A stretch of 32,821 bases of DNA from contig JAFUVF010000057.1 in the NCBI GenBank assembly GCA_017483735.1, positions 1-32,821 on the forward strand. The letters run 5' to 3'. Made by a program: the position numbers and the translations under genes. Of the stretch, positions 14,623 through 23,421 are shown in pieces. Every line of letters begins with the position of its first letter. Within the stretch, counting starts at the first letter, position 1. This stretch comes from Lachnospiraceae bacterium (GTDB lineage: Bacteria > Bacillota > Clostridia > Lachnospirales > Lachnospiraceae). The notes below the pieces were generated by a model that saw only the letters and a list, made by a program, of their open reading frames with translations, made no database searches and had not been told where the DNA came from.

Positions 14623-15378
14623 CTATTTATCAAGTATGTATCTGTACAGCCCCGCTTTTACTTTTGTCGATGCCTGTCCTTGAATGTTAATCACGGCTGC
14701 GCAATTACTCGGGATGGAAATCGTATAGATGAGTTTACCATTCTCTTTCTTCCATGCGGACCGGACCTCTCCATAGAGACTCTTATAAACGGCCTTTGCC
14801 TCCGTAAACATATCTCCGGGAATTGGTGAGATTTCAAAGAACCGGTCTCCTGCCGGTATTATTCCACATGTAGTATTAAACAACCATTCACAGACTGCTC
14901 CCGGTGAGTAATGATTAAAGCTGCCTTTTCCGTTTTCATCTTTACCTTCCCAATATTCCCAGACTGTCGTTGAATCCTGCAAAACTTCGTAGAGCCAGCC
15001 GGGCTTTTTTTCATTTAAAAGAACTTTGTACGCCACATGCGGTTTTCCTGCATCTGAAAGAGCCTTAAGCAAAAATGGGGTTGATAAAAAGCCGGTACCG
15101 ACTCTGTAATCAAATGCTCCCACCGCTTTTTCCAGGGAATCCTGCGCTTTTTTTCGGAGATCCGGTGTATCATCTAAAAGCCCAAGCGCAATTGGTCGAA
15201 CCAGTTTTGCCTGTCTGTTTGTACGCAGGCTGTCCTCTCTCATAAACAGACTGATATAGGCCTCTTGAGCTGTTTTACCTGCTTCCCTGTACTTAGCTGC
15301 AATACTGCTCTCACCGATTATATCTGCAATTTCACTTAGAGTTTTCATTGCATAATATAAGTATGCAGTGCATTCCTC
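14623..15378 (-). pseudogene. C-terminal remnant of an alpha-L-rhamnosidase (GH78)
   Basis: About 250 codons match the end of GH78 alpha-L-rhamnosidases: the helical-barrel part (YLYYAMKTLSEIADIIGESS, VGTGFLSTPFLLKALSDAGK, PGWLYEVLQDSTTVWEYWEG and SFNHYSPGAVCEWLF) and the C-terminal beta domain. These enzymes release rhamnose from plant glycans. Full-length family members have about 700-1100 residues, so the N-terminal two thirds, including the catalytic glutamate region, are gone. Upstream of about 15375 the frame enters transporter sequence read out of frame, so the remnant has no proper start. It is a deletion fusion rather than an intact gene. Confidence 0.85.
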
Positions 15379-15527
15379 GGGATCCCCAGGGCATCGGTAC
15401 AATAAATAGCTACAAAGCTTACAACTATGAAGTTGATTGCCGCCGACGCACCTCTGCTCTGCCACGCCCAGAATTTGCCAATTCCGATTTTGTCCGGGTT
15501 TGCTGTGTTTGTTTTGTTGTTTTTCAT
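15348..15527 (-). pseudogene. Amino-terminal stub of a GPH-family sugar transporter
   Basis: From ATG 15527, behind TCGGAGGTG, the frame encodes MKNNKTNTANPDKIGIGKFW and then AWQSRGASAAINFIVVSF, the conserved first helix region of glycoside-pentoside-hexuronide symporters (melibiose-carrier type). After CTDALGIP near 15380 the likeness stops and the frame ends within rhamnosidase sequence read in another frame. Only about 48 of roughly 460 residues remain. With the adjoining GH78 end it defines a deletion that removed most of a rhamnoside-uptake and hydrolysis operon. Confidence 0.8.
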
Positions 15528-15606
15528 TTCACACCTCCGAAAAAAGTTCCGAAAATAGTTCTTCGCCTTTGATATGCACATATTACGTCCGATAAAAATA
15601 TTTGTA

Positions 15607-15639
15607 TATCGTTTATTTTGTATTTTTATCGTTTATTTT
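15607..15639. promoter_or_regulatory. 13-bp direct repeat, 20-bp period: probable AraC-type operator
   Basis: TATCGTTTATTTT occurs perfectly at 15607-15619 and 15627-15639, exactly 20 bp apart, in the gap between the divergent AraC regulator and GPH transporter stub. AraC-family proteins bind direct half-sites about two helical turns apart, which this fits closely. Confidence 0.65.
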
Positions 15640-15671
15640 ACTTTTTTGAGCATGGATGTTATATTTTATGT

Positions 15672-16469
15672 ATGAAGACGAATAACAAGGCAAAAATTAA
15701 ATTCTACTCTGATCGTTTGCAGGCATATTTATTGGATTATTCAGATGACGGACTTCAGAGACATACCATGGCTGAGGAAGAAGCGGTTTTCAAGCAGATA
15801 GAAAACGGTGATATTTCTGCTCTTGAGGAGCGATTTAGTACTGCAGATATCAATACGGACGTGTTTAATCGTGTTGGTAAGATGGCAGATAAGCCAATAA
15901 AAAGCTTTGAGTATATGACTTGCATTTCCATCGCGCTTGCATCAAGAGCCGCAGTCCGGGGAGGAGTTGACTTAGACACGGCATATACGCTTACGGACGT
16001 GTTTTTGAGATCTTTGGAAAAGTGTCAGACCATCAGCGAAATACTAAATATACAGATAGATGCATTCTATATTTTCACCGAGCAGGTAAATCAAACGAAA
16101 GAAGGACGCAGCAACTACGCTTATATTGAGAATGCAAAAGCATACATAGAGAATCATTTAAACAGGAAGTTCACACTCACGGAACTGGCCGATGATTTAG
16201 GTCTTAATCCCTCCTATCTTTCAAGACGTTTTACTCTGGAAGAAGGCATTGGCATACAGGAATATGCGAGAAAAAAGAGAATCGAAGCTGCAAAAAACAT
16301 GCTCCGATTCTCTGATGTTCCCATCAGGCGTATTTCGTCATATTTATGTTTTCCTTCCCAAAGCTATTTCGGGGATGTTTTTAAGAAATACACCGGTATG
16401 ACTCCGCAAGCTTATCGAAACTGGCAGCATAACGAAAACGACCCATTCAACACCCCAAGAGAGCTATAA
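15672..16469 (+). CDS. AraC-family transcriptional regulator (orphaned)
   Basis: A 265-residue regulator. Residues about 165-258 are an AraC-type double helix-turn-helix: FTLTELADDLGLNPSYLSRR, RKKRIEAAKNMLRFSDVPIR, and the C-terminal signature FKKYTGMTPQAYR. The N-terminal 150 residues are a helical sensor of unknown ligand. ATG 15672 is chosen because the earlier in-frame start (15618) lies inside the direct repeat; neither has a good ribosome site. It is divergent from the truncated transporter-rhamnosidase genes, which it presumably activated in response to a rhamnoside; its target operon is now deleted. Confidence 0.85.
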   Translation: MKTNNKAKIKFYSDRLQAYLLDYSDDGLQRHTMAEEEAVFKQIENGDISALEERFSTADINTDVFNRVGKMADKPIKSFEYMTCISIALASRAAVRGGVDLDTAYTLTDVFLRSLEKCQTISEILNIQIDAFYIFTEQVNQTKEGRSNYAYIENAKAYIENHLNRKFTLTELADDLGLNPSYLSRRFTLEEGIGIQEYARKKRIEAAKNMLRFSDVPIRRISSYLCFPSQSYFGDVFKKYTGMTPQAYRNWQHNENDPFNTPREL

Positions 16470-16527
16470 CTCATCATCCGAAGATGGCAAGGGTATATTT
16501 TTATAACAGGTATAATTTTTACACCTT

Positions 16528-17472
16528 CTAAGCTTCATCCTGCAGCATCAACCGTGCCGCTCCGAGTATACCCGCGTCATTTCCGAGTGCAGCCAGACAT
16601 ACTCTTGCATTCGAGGCAGCCGGCAATGCCATCGCCCGATAGTTTTTCTCAATATAAGGAAGTATGACCTCCCCGGCCGAGCTCATGCCCCCGCCGATGA
16701 CATATACATCCGGGTTTATGACTCCCGCCACCAGAGCCAGCCCCCAGCCCAGATAGTGACCGAATCTCTCCGCCACCTCTATGGCCGGTTCGTCTCCCTC
16801 CTTCACCGCATCCCACACACTTTTAGCAGAGATGGGACGCTGCCTTAATACACTATTCTCTGTTGTCCCGGACAGTACCTCCGTCGCCAGACGGACTATT
16901 CCGGTTGCCGAAGCATATTGCTCCAGGCACCCGTGCCGACCGCAATTGCACCGAACTTTCTCCGCCGGATTCACACAAAGATGCCCTATCTCTCCGGCTG
17001 CTCCATCAACACCCGTATAGATCCGGCCCTGGTGGATCACACCGCCACCGACACCGGTACCGAGGGTGACCATAACAGTATCCGACGAGCCGTCTCCGGC
17101 TCCCATCCATGCCTCTCCCAGCGCTGCCGCATTGGCATCATTTGCAACACGAACCTCCGTATCATCCAACATCTCTGACAGTATCCCTGCTGCATCTATG
17201 GGCTCCTCCCAATGCAGATTGGCCGAGGTAAGCACCATCCCGTTTCCGTCCACCGGTCCCGGTACACCCAGACCGATCCCTATGATATCTATGCCCTCAG
17301 CATTCTCTGTCCGTATACCTCGAATAAACGCCGCGATATCCGGAAGCACCTTGCTTCCGCTCTCATCAGTCCTTGTCGGGATCTCCCATTTTTTTATTAT
17401 CCTGCCGTCCTCTTCGATCAGTCCTATCTTGATCGCAGTACCGCCGACATCCACTCCGTATGCACACTTCAT
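16528..17472 (-). CDS. ROK-family sugar kinase, probable N-acetylglucosamine kinase
   Basis: A 314-residue ROK kinase. The phosphate-binding motif is YGVDVGGTAIKIG at the N-terminus; the central GTGVGGG, the acidic VANDANAAALGE (catalytic Asp) and the ROK zinc signature CNCGRHGCLEQYAS are all present. ROK kinases phosphorylate glucose, mannose, fructose, ManNAc or GlcNAc at C6. The last position in an operon with a chitobiose phosphorylase, nagA and nagB points to GlcNAc: it would phosphorylate the free GlcNAc released by phosphorolysis. By sequence alone glucokinase is equally possible. ATG 17472 is preferred over GTG 17478. It begins 10 bp after the nagA stop. Confidence 0.85.
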   Translation of the reverse strand: MKCAYGVDVGGTAIKIGLIEEDGRIIKKWEIPTRTDESGSKVLPDIAAFIRGIRTENAEGIDIIGIGLGVPGPVDGNGMVLTSANLHWEEPIDAAGILSEMLDDTEVRVANDANAAALGEAWMGAGDGSSDTVMVTLGTGVGGGVIHQGRIYTGVDGAAGEIGHLCVNPAEKVRCNCGRHGCLEQYASATGIVRLATEVLSGTTENSVLRQRPISAKSVWDAVKEGDEPAIEVAERFGHYLGWGLALVAGVINPDVYVIGGGMSSAGEVILPYIEKNYRAMALPAASNARVCLAALGNDAGILGAARLMLQDEA

Positions 17473-17482
17473 ATACACCCGC

Positions 17483-18619
17483 TTACCTTATGACACGACC
17501 GCCCTTGATCACCTGATGCAATGTCAGATCGGATCTTTTCACCAATACCACATCGCCATACAATCCGGGAGCTATCGATCCGATCCGATCCTGCTGATTG
17601 GTACATCTTGCCGGAAGGATCGTCGCGGAGGCTACCGCCCTCTCCAACGGGATGCCCATGGTAAGCACCGCCGTACGCATGCAGTCAAACAGATTGGAAA
17701 CAGAGCCTGCTACATTCCCCTCTTCCAAAAGATTGCAATACGGTCCTTTCTTGGTTACCGCCTGACCGCCCAGATCATAGATACCATCCTCCATGCCCGT
17801 ACAGCGCAGGCTGTCACTTATCAAAATGATACGCTCCTCACCCATCATCTCATAGGCTGCTCTCACCGCTGCCGGATGCACATGAATACCGTCACAGATG
17901 AGCTCACAGGTTGCCCCTGCATCAGCGGCAGCACCCACAAGTCCCGGCTCTCTGTGATGTAATCCTCTCATTGCATTGTACAGGTGTACCACATGAGATG
18001 CCCCGGCATTGAATGCCTCCATAGCCGTATCATAATCCGCATCCGTGTGAGCGAGAGATACCTTTACAAAATTCTTTACTGCTCCGATATACTCCGCAAA
18101 ATCCGGGTTGATCTCCGGTGCCAGACCGATGATCCTCAGCAGTCCTTCTGATGCCGAATAAAACCTCTCTGCCATTTTTGCATCACAGGGTCGGATGTAC
18201 TCCTCATTCTGCGCACCCTTTTTCACATGGCTGATGAAGGGTCCCTCCATATTGAACCCTACCAGCCTTGCCCTATCGGGATGATCCTCCCTTGCAAAGG
18301 CCGCACCCACAGCCAGCACCTTACATAGGACTTCTTCGGGAAGAGTCAATGTCGCCGGGCAGATAGAGGTGATCCCGTGTGCCAGTTCGTATCCGGCTAC
18401 TATCTCATAGGCCTCCATGGTTCCGTCACATACATCGAATCCCATAGCTCCGTGAAAATGGATATCAACAAGCCCCGGCAGCGCATAGCACCCCGAGGCG
18501 TCGATCACATCCTCATTATCAGCGGTGGCTTCCTCTGTAAAGATGCCATCGCTGATAATAATATCTTTCTCATGAAATCTTCGGTCTGTTCCGTAGACCA
18601 ATGCGTTTTTTATTCTCAT
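17483..18619 (-). CDS. nagA: N-acetylglucosamine-6-phosphate deacetylase
   Basis: A 378-residue amidohydrolase that converts GlcNAc-6-P to glucosamine-6-P and acetate in the cytoplasm. Family motifs occur in order: GLVDIHFHGAMGFD, FNMEGPFISHVKKGAQN (metal-binding Glu), SLAHTDAD (His), ASHVVHLYNAMRGLHHREPG (His and substrate loop), and ISDSLRCTGMEDG (catalytic Asp). ATG 18619 is chosen: GAGG lies 6 bases before it and the protein then begins MRIKNALVYG, as usual; ATG 18631 overlapping the nagB stop is the alternative. Length is normal. It is embedded between nagB and the kinase with almost no spacing. Confidence 0.95.
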   Translation of the reverse strand: MRIKNALVYGTDRRFHEKDIIISDGIFTEEATADNEDVIDASGCYALPGLVDIHFHGAMGFDVCDGTMEAYEIVAGYELAHGITSICPATLTLPEEVLCKVLAVGAAFAREDHPDRARLVGFNMEGPFISHVKKGAQNEEYIRPCDAKMAERFYSASEGLLRIIGLAPEINPDFAEYIGAVKNFVKVSLAHTDADYDTAMEAFNAGASHVVHLYNAMRGLHHREPGLVGAAADAGATCELICDGIHVHPAAVRAAYEMMGEERIILISDSLRCTGMEDGIYDLGGQAVTKKGPYCNLLEEGNVAGSVSNLFDCMRTAVLTMGIPLERAVASATILPARCTNQQDRIGSIAPGLYGDVVLVKRSDLTLHQVIKGGRVIR

Positions 18620-18627
18620 TCCGTTCC

Positions 18628-19353
18628 TCATATCCGGCTGAGTGCCGCCTCATCTGCCACGATCGTGATATCGTTGTGCAGCTGTAACACCGAAGCCTGT
18701 ACATTGGGCGTTATAGGACCACACACCGCTGCGCGCAGGGCTTCGGCCTTGTCCTCCCCGCTTACTACCACCAGGATCTTTCTGGCCTGCATTATGGATT
18801 TGATACCGATAGTATAGGCCTGCTTCGGGACATTCTCATCATCCTTGAAAAATCTCTGATTGGCCTTGATAGTGGTTTCCGTCAGGTTCACTAGATGTGT
18901 CTGAGCCTCAAATGCCGTACCCGGTTCATTGAACCCGATGTGTCCGTTATGACCCAGTCCTAGAAGCTGCAGATCGATGCCCCCACACCGCTTTATGATC
19001 TCATCATATGCTCTGCATGCGCGCTCACTGTCCTCATCCATTCCATCCGGAATAAAGGTTCTGTTTGTATCGATATTTACTCTGGAAAAAAGCTTATCCC
19101 TCATAAAGTAATAGTAGCTCTGCGGATTCTCCCGGTCTATGCCCCGATACTCATCCAGATTCACCGTAGTGACCTGTGAAAAATCCAGATCACCTTTGTT
19201 GTACCACTCTACCAGTTGATTGTAGGTACCTATGGGTGTAGAGCCGGTTGCCAGCCCCAGAACACAGTCCGGCTTCATGATAATCTGTGCCGAAATGATA
19301 TTTGCCGCTTTACGGCTCATGTCCGTATAATCCTTTGCATGTATTATCTTCAC
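18628..19353 (-). CDS. nagB: Glucosamine-6-phosphate deaminase
   Basis: A 241-residue NagB, which converts glucosamine-6-P to fructose-6-P and ammonia. Visible motifs: LGLATGSTPIGTY (phosphate binding), NLDEYRGI (catalytic Asp), and LLGLGHNGHIGFNEPG (ring-opening His). The start is a GTG at 19353, with GAGGTG 6 bases before it, giving the classical MKIIHAKDYTDMSRKAANII; an upstream GTG at 19362 lies inside that site and is unlikely. The length equals the family norm for Gram-positive enzymes, which lack the C-terminal allosteric tail of E. coli NagB. The GTG start and the 5-bp gap to the response regulator suggest coupling. Confidence 0.95.
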   Translation of the reverse strand: MKIIHAKDYTDMSRKAANIISAQIIMKPDCVLGLATGSTPIGTYNQLVEWYNKGDLDFSQVTTVNLDEYRGIDRENPQSYYYFMRDKLFSRVNIDTNRTFIPDGMDEDSERACRAYDEIIKRCGGIDLQLLGLGHNGHIGFNEPGTAFEAQTHLVNLTETTIKANQRFFKDDENVPKQAYTIGIKSIMQARKILVVVSGEDKAEALRAAVCGPITPNVQASVLQLHNDITIVADEAALSRI

Positions 19354-19358
19354 AATGA

Positions 19359-20102
19359 TCACCTCAAATATTTATTTCTGTACTCACCGGCACTGATCCC
19401 CGTATGCTTTTTGAACACTCTCGAAAAATGAGCCGTATCCGCAAAGCCGACGCGCTCGGCTATATCTATAATATGGAGAGATGAGTCCTCCATAAGCTTC
19501 TTTGCATTCTCTATGCGTATCTCATTCAGAAGCTCCGAAAAACTCCTGCCGGTACTGTTAAGCAACTTACTCAAATGCCAATGACTGACATATACCTGCT
19601 CGGCCACGTCTGTAAGCTGCAGCTTCTCGCGATAGTGCTGCTCCATATAGCTGATGGCCTGCTTTACTATGAAATTATTAGCGGTGTAGCTTTCGTTTTC
19701 CGCGAGACTCTCGCGGTCACCGTGGATCTTTTCCAGACGCTCGGTGATATGCGTCATGGCTTCATCCAGTTCCTTCATCCTGGAGGGCTTCACCAGATAG
19801 CGCTGTACACCGAGATTCAATGCGGTTCTCGCATATTCAAAATCGCGATAACCCGTCAGCACCACCACCTGCATATCCGCGTATTCCGATCTCAGTGCCG
19901 CGATCATCGTCAGTCCGTCCATGCCGGGCATACGGATATCCGTAAAAAGGATATCCGGCTCATGCTTCTGCACCAGGGCCAAGCCCTCTTTGCCGGAGTG
20001 TCCTTCTCCTACCACTATGCATCCGTATCTGTCCCAATCCAGGATCTTACGAAGGCCATCTACGATCAATGGCTCGTCATCTACGATGACCACTTTGTAC
20101 AT
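19359..20102 (-). CDS. YesN-type response regulator with AraC output domain
   Basis: A 247-residue regulator. The receiver has the acidic pair VDDEP, phospho-acceptor Asp55 (ILFTDIRMPGMDG) and Lys in LVKPS. Residues about 145-247 are an AraC-type DNA-binding domain (LTDVAEQVYVSHWHLSKLLN, RVGFADTAHFSRVFKKHTGI and SAGEYR). Its partner is the YesM-like kinase in the same operon, split from it by the transporter genes. It likely activates the operon on sensing the disaccharide; the repeat at 28977-29003 is a candidate site. Regulators of this type are standard beside sugar ABC systems in Firmicutes. Confidence 0.92.
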   Translation of the reverse strand: MYKVVIVDDEPLIVDGLRKILDWDRYGCIVVGEGHSGKEGLALVQKHEPDILFTDIRMPGMDGLTMIAALRSEYADMQVVVLTGYRDFEYARTALNLGVQRYLVKPSRMKELDEAMTHITERLEKIHGDRESLAENESYTANNFIVKQAISYMEQHYREKLQLTDVAEQVYVSHWHLSKLLNSTGRSFSELLNEIRIENAKKLMEDSSLHIIDIAERVGFADTAHFSRVFKKHTGISAGEYRNKYLR

Positions 20103-20107
20103 CTGCT

Positions 20108-20959
20108 TTATCCCTTCACAGCCCCTGCCGTCATACCTTTAATGATGTACTTCTGCAGGAATATATAGACGATAATGACCGGAAGAATGACAAGCGTAAC
20201 AGCCGATGCCATCAGACCATAGTTGGTGCCCTCCTTGGAAGTCAGCTCATTCAACAGTCTCGTGATGGCCCGCATTTCCGGTCGACGCAGGAAAAACATC
20301 TGCGTGAACAGGTCGTTATAGCTCCAGAGGAATGAGAATATTGCCACAGTTACGAATGAGGGCTTGCCAAGAGGTACGACGATCTTGAAAAAAATCTGCG
20401 GTATGGAACACCCCTCCAGATGTGCCGATTCCTCCAGTTCCAGAGGCAGCGACTGTACATAACCCATCAACACAATAATAGCAAAGCTTAGGTTACCCGC
20501 GACCTGAGGCAGGATGACCGACAGCATATTCAGTCCCCAATTGGATGTGTTGGTGATGTGCCAGCTCGTCTCCATGGTGTACACAGGAATAATGGTGGCA
20601 AAAACAGGAAACATCATGGCTGCCACGACCATGGTGTGGCAAAACTTCTTCAGGCGAAAACGAAATCTCACCAGAGCAAAAGCCGCCAGCCCGGCCAGCA
20701 TCATCACTCCAATTGTAACACAGGTAGAGATAAAAATACTGTTTATATAAGCCCTGCCTATATCCAGTCTCTCAAAGGCCCGCTTGTAATTGGACAGGGT
20801 AAACAGGTCCCCTATCGGCAGCGCAAAACTCTGCTGCAATATCTTGTCCTTGGCCTTAAAGGAATTCTCCAAAACCCAGAAAAACGGATATATCGTTGTC
20901 AGGGCCCATAGGCTCAGGATCAGGTATATAGCCAGCTGCCCGATTCTATTTTTCTTCAT
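20108..20959 (-). CDS. ABC sugar transporter permease (MalG type)
   Basis: A 283-residue inner-membrane permease with six predicted helices, beginning MKKNRIGQLAIYLILSLWAL. The EAA loop that contacts the ATPase is ELEESAHLEGCSIPQIFFKI followed by VVPLGKP. ATG 20959 lies one base after the stop of the other permease with GAGG 9 bases upstream; a longer frame to 21025 overlaps that gene and is rejected. It pairs with the 295-residue permease and the lipoprotein. No ATP-binding subunit is encoded nearby, so a shared MsmX/MsmK-type ATPase elsewhere probably drives it. Confidence 0.92.
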   Translation of the reverse strand: MKKNRIGQLAIYLILSLWALTTIYPFFWVLENSFKAKDKILQQSFALPIGDLFTLSNYKRAFERLDIGRAYINSIFISTCVTIGVMMLAGLAAFALVRFRFRLKKFCHTMVVAAMMFPVFATIIPVYTMETSWHITNTSNWGLNMLSVILPQVAGNLSFAIIVLMGYVQSLPLELEESAHLEGCSIPQIFFKIVVPLGKPSFVTVAIFSFLWSYNDLFTQMFFLRRPEMRAITRLLNELTSKEGTNYGLMASAVTLVILPVIIVYIFLQKYIIKGMTAGAVKG

Positions 20960-20960
20960 A

Positions 20961-21848
20961 TCAATAGTCCTCGCTTTCCCTGAATACTGTACGTGTAATC
21001 TTGGATAGAAGGACGCCCAGAACAACGATCAATACCGCAATGGTTGCACCGTAATCTACATTCTTGGCTTCCATGGTCTGGTAGTACATATAGGTACCGG
21101 TAAGGAAGGTTTTCTTCAGCGGCATGCCCTTCGGGAACATGGTCCACGGCAGATCGAACACCTTCAATGCGCCCGTAACTCCCAACGTGACGCAGGTGCA
21201 GAGGACATTTCTGAGCAGCGGAATAGAGATATAGAATACCCGCTGCAAACGACTGGCTCCGTCAATAGCCGCAGATTCATAGAGCTCCTGAGAAATATTG
21301 TTAAGCCCCGTCTCCAGGATGATAAAATAGAATCCCACATACTGCCAGACAACCGGGATCATCATCGTCAAAATAGCATTTTCTTCATTCTTCCAGTCCG
21401 TCAGATCGGTCTTGCCCAAAACCTCCAAAAACTGGTTCAGCATACCCTTGTCATACAGGAAGATCAGATTGAATAACAATCCGAGGGCCGTTGCGGAGAT
21501 TACGATCGGGAAGAAATAGACCGTGCGGAAAAACTGAGTACCGCGCTCTATATTGTCAACCAGCAACGACAATACCAATGCAATCCCCACCTGTCCCAAT
21601 ATCGTAGCCACGATCATAAGTAGTGTATTCTTCAGTGAGGTCCATATTACCGGATCAGTAAACAAAGACAGATAATTCTTGAAAAACGGTGTGTTCCATT
21701 TCGTACCATAGGTACCCAGGCTCTTAATCTGACGAAAGCTCCCGTAGATGTTCACAAAAAACGGATAATAAAGATATAAGATCAAAAAGACAAAGGCAGG
21801 TGCAAGAAACAAAAATACATATTTTTTCTTCTTGTATATGCTAGACAT
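20961..21848 (-). CDS. ABC sugar transporter permease (MalF type)
   Basis: A 295-residue permease with six hydrophobic segments, beginning MSSIYKKKKYVFLFLAPAFV. The EAA motif is ELYESAAIDGASRLQRVFYI, followed by SIPLLRN. Start ATG follows GGGG 5-6 bases upstream. It belongs to the carbohydrate-uptake-1 (MalF/UgpA-like) family and forms the channel with the downstream permease. Given the enzymes in the operon the likely cargo is N,N'-diacetylchitobiose or a related GlcNAc disaccharide; specificity is not readable from the permease itself. Confidence 0.92.
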   Translation of the reverse strand: MSSIYKKKKYVFLFLAPAFVFLILYLYYPFFVNIYGSFRQIKSLGTYGTKWNTPFFKNYLSLFTDPVIWTSLKNTLLMIVATILGQVGIALVLSLLVDNIERGTQFFRTVYFFPIVISATALGLLFNLIFLYDKGMLNQFLEVLGKTDLTDWKNEENAILTMMIPVVWQYVGFYFIILETGLNNISQELYESAAIDGASRLQRVFYISIPLLRNVLCTCVTLGVTGALKVFDLPWTMFPKGMPLKKTFLTGTYMYYQTMEAKNVDYGATIAVLIVVLGVLLSKITRTVFRESEDY

Positions 21849-21868
21849 AGTATCCCCTTTTAAATACT

Positions 21869-21898
21869 GGCCGGCAATACTTCTGCGTACTGCCGGCC
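21869..21898 (-). promoter_or_regulatory. Strong hairpin between binding-protein and permease genes
   Basis: GGCCGGCA (21869-21876) and TGCCGGCC (21891-21898) are a perfect GC-rich 8-bp stem, extended inward by three further pairs after one mismatch. It lies 19 bp after the lipoprotein gene stop. No long T-run follows, so it probably acts as a partial terminator or protects the upstream message, letting the binding protein be made in excess of the permeases. Confidence 0.65.
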
Positions 21899-21916
21899 AT
21901 CTGAAATCCCTAATGA

Positions 21917-23329
21917 TTACTCAAGTGAATCCTGATAGGTATCAACGCCTTCCTGTACCGCATCTGCTGCTGATACATTACCTGCTACGATATCGGGCAT
22001 ACCGTCGAAGGTAGATACTCGGCAATCTCCGTTGAAGAGATCCTGAACGGCTCCGGTCAGAGAGGTAACACCGCTCATCATGTCCATAGCCTTGATCTGA
22101 AGTGCATTGAACTGGCTCTCGTCTACAGTGGGTGCATTCTTCAGTGCTGATGCCGTGTGCTGCGCGAATATCGGAACCACCTCATCACTTGTCATATGAG
22201 ATACGAAGCTGACTGCTGCTTCACGCTTGTCGGGATCCTCCCACGCCTTGGTTGTGATGTAGTAACCCATGGATAATCCACCAATCAGATCAGTGGTCTT
22301 GCGGTTACCCTTGCCGGAGAAATATGTAACATCAAAGTGGCTGAGCTTGTCTGCATCCAGTGTGCTCGGATCATCGGGATCTGACTGGCAGGAACCTACG
22401 ATACCTCCAACCTTCCATGAACCATCCAACAGGAATGCTGCCTTACCATCAGTAAACATTGCAAAGGTCTCATCGTCAGTTGCTGACAGGGTATTGTCCG
22501 GGAAGTATCCCCTCTGATAGAGTTCCCTGATATCCTCAAGGCCTGCAACCCACTGCTTACCGGTTGCATCATCGCTGCTGCCCGGAATATCCAGGTGGTT
22601 GTCAGGAGTCTGCTGATTGAATATCGCGAACTCCCACCAATAATGAGGGATGTTGCCAAGTGCTGCTGCGATCGGAGCATAGCCTGCATCCTTGATATCC
22701 TGGCAGTCGCTTAAGAACTGATCCCAGGTATAATCAGCACCGGGCATCTCAACGCCCGCTGCGTCCAACACCTCGGTATTTACAAACATCGCTTCCCAGT
22801 ATCCGTTAACTGGAACCGCGTACTTCTTTCCGTCTGCAGGAGAAGCTGCGATCAGCTCGTCGTTCATGTTGGATGCAAAATCCGGATACTCTGCGCGGAT
22901 ATCATCAATAGATACCACCTTACCTGCATTAACGAAATCGTTGGCATCTGCACCGTTGAAGAAAAATAATACATCGGGCTCGCTTCCGGTCTCAAAGTCG
23001 GTGATGATCCTGGTCTTGAAGGTCTCATCACTGGTTGCGGAAGTATCGCTTACCGTATTGCCGGTCTTACTCTCCCATGCAGCAACTGCATCCTTGTAAT
23101 TCTGTGCATTGCTGTCCTCTCCTGCAAAGGTGGTGGTTACGGTCAGCTCAACCGATCCGCCTGAGGGCTCTGCCTCTGCTGAGGACTCTGCTTCTGCTGA
23201 GCTTTCTGTCTGCTCTGTGGCAGGCTCCTGCTCGGTAGCTGCTGCCGGTGCTGTTTCCCCACCGCATCCTGCCAGACCCATTGTCAAAACGGCGGTCATG
23301 AGGAATGCTGTAATCTTTTTCATTTTCAT
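21917..23329 (-). CDS. Sugar ABC transporter solute-binding lipoprotein
   Basis: A 470-residue extracellular lipoprotein. The signal peptide MKMKKITAFLMTAVLTMGLA ends in a lipobox with Cys22; an acidic, alanine- and glutamate-rich linker (about 25-58) follows, then a two-lobed family-1 binding fold (SVELTVTTTFAGEDSNAQNY to the C-terminus; KYAVPVNGYWEAMFVNTEVL is typical). It captures the sugar outside and delivers it to the permeases. Many aromatic residues, such as HYWWEF, may stack on sugar rings. ATG 23329 follows GGGGG 6 bases upstream. The cargo is inferred to be chitobiose from the operon enzymes. Confidence 0.93.
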   Translation of the reverse strand: MKMKKITAFLMTAVLTMGLAGCGGETAPAAATEQEPATEQTESSAEAESSAEAEPSGGSVELTVTTTFAGEDSNAQNYKDAVAAWESKTGNTVSDTSATSDETFKTRIITDFETGSEPDVLFFFNGADANDFVNAGKVVSIDDIRAEYPDFASNMNDELIAASPADGKKYAVPVNGYWEAMFVNTEVLDAAGVEMPGADYTWDQFLSDCQDIKDAGYAPIAAALGNIPHYWWEFAIFNQQTPDNHLDIPGSSDDATGKQWVAGLEDIRELYQRGYFPDNTLSATDDETFAMFTDGKAAFLLDGSWKVGGIVGSCQSDPDDPSTLDADKLSHFDVTYFSGKGNRKTTDLIGGLSMGYYITTKAWEDPDKREAAVSFVSHMTSDEVVPIFAQHTASALKNAPTVDESQFNALQIKAMDMMSGVTSLTGAVQDLFNGDCRVSTFDGMPDIVAGNVSAADAVQEGVDTYQDSLE

Positions 23330-23421
23330 ATTTTTCCCCCTTCTGTGCTACTGCGCACTTTCCTGCTTGTTTGTATCATTAAGATACCTCACCGGCTTCA
23401 CTTTCCAAATTGCAGAAATTG

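Noticed and set aside
17066..17962. A 298-codon plus-strand frame spanning the ROK kinase and nagA
   Set aside because: It lies antisense across two unmistakable genes, is rich in Pro/Ser/His as expected of a shadow, and has no start site.
21164..21352. Small minus-strand frames overlapping the permease genes
   Set aside because: They are out-of-frame shadows of the permease, which has full-length family features.
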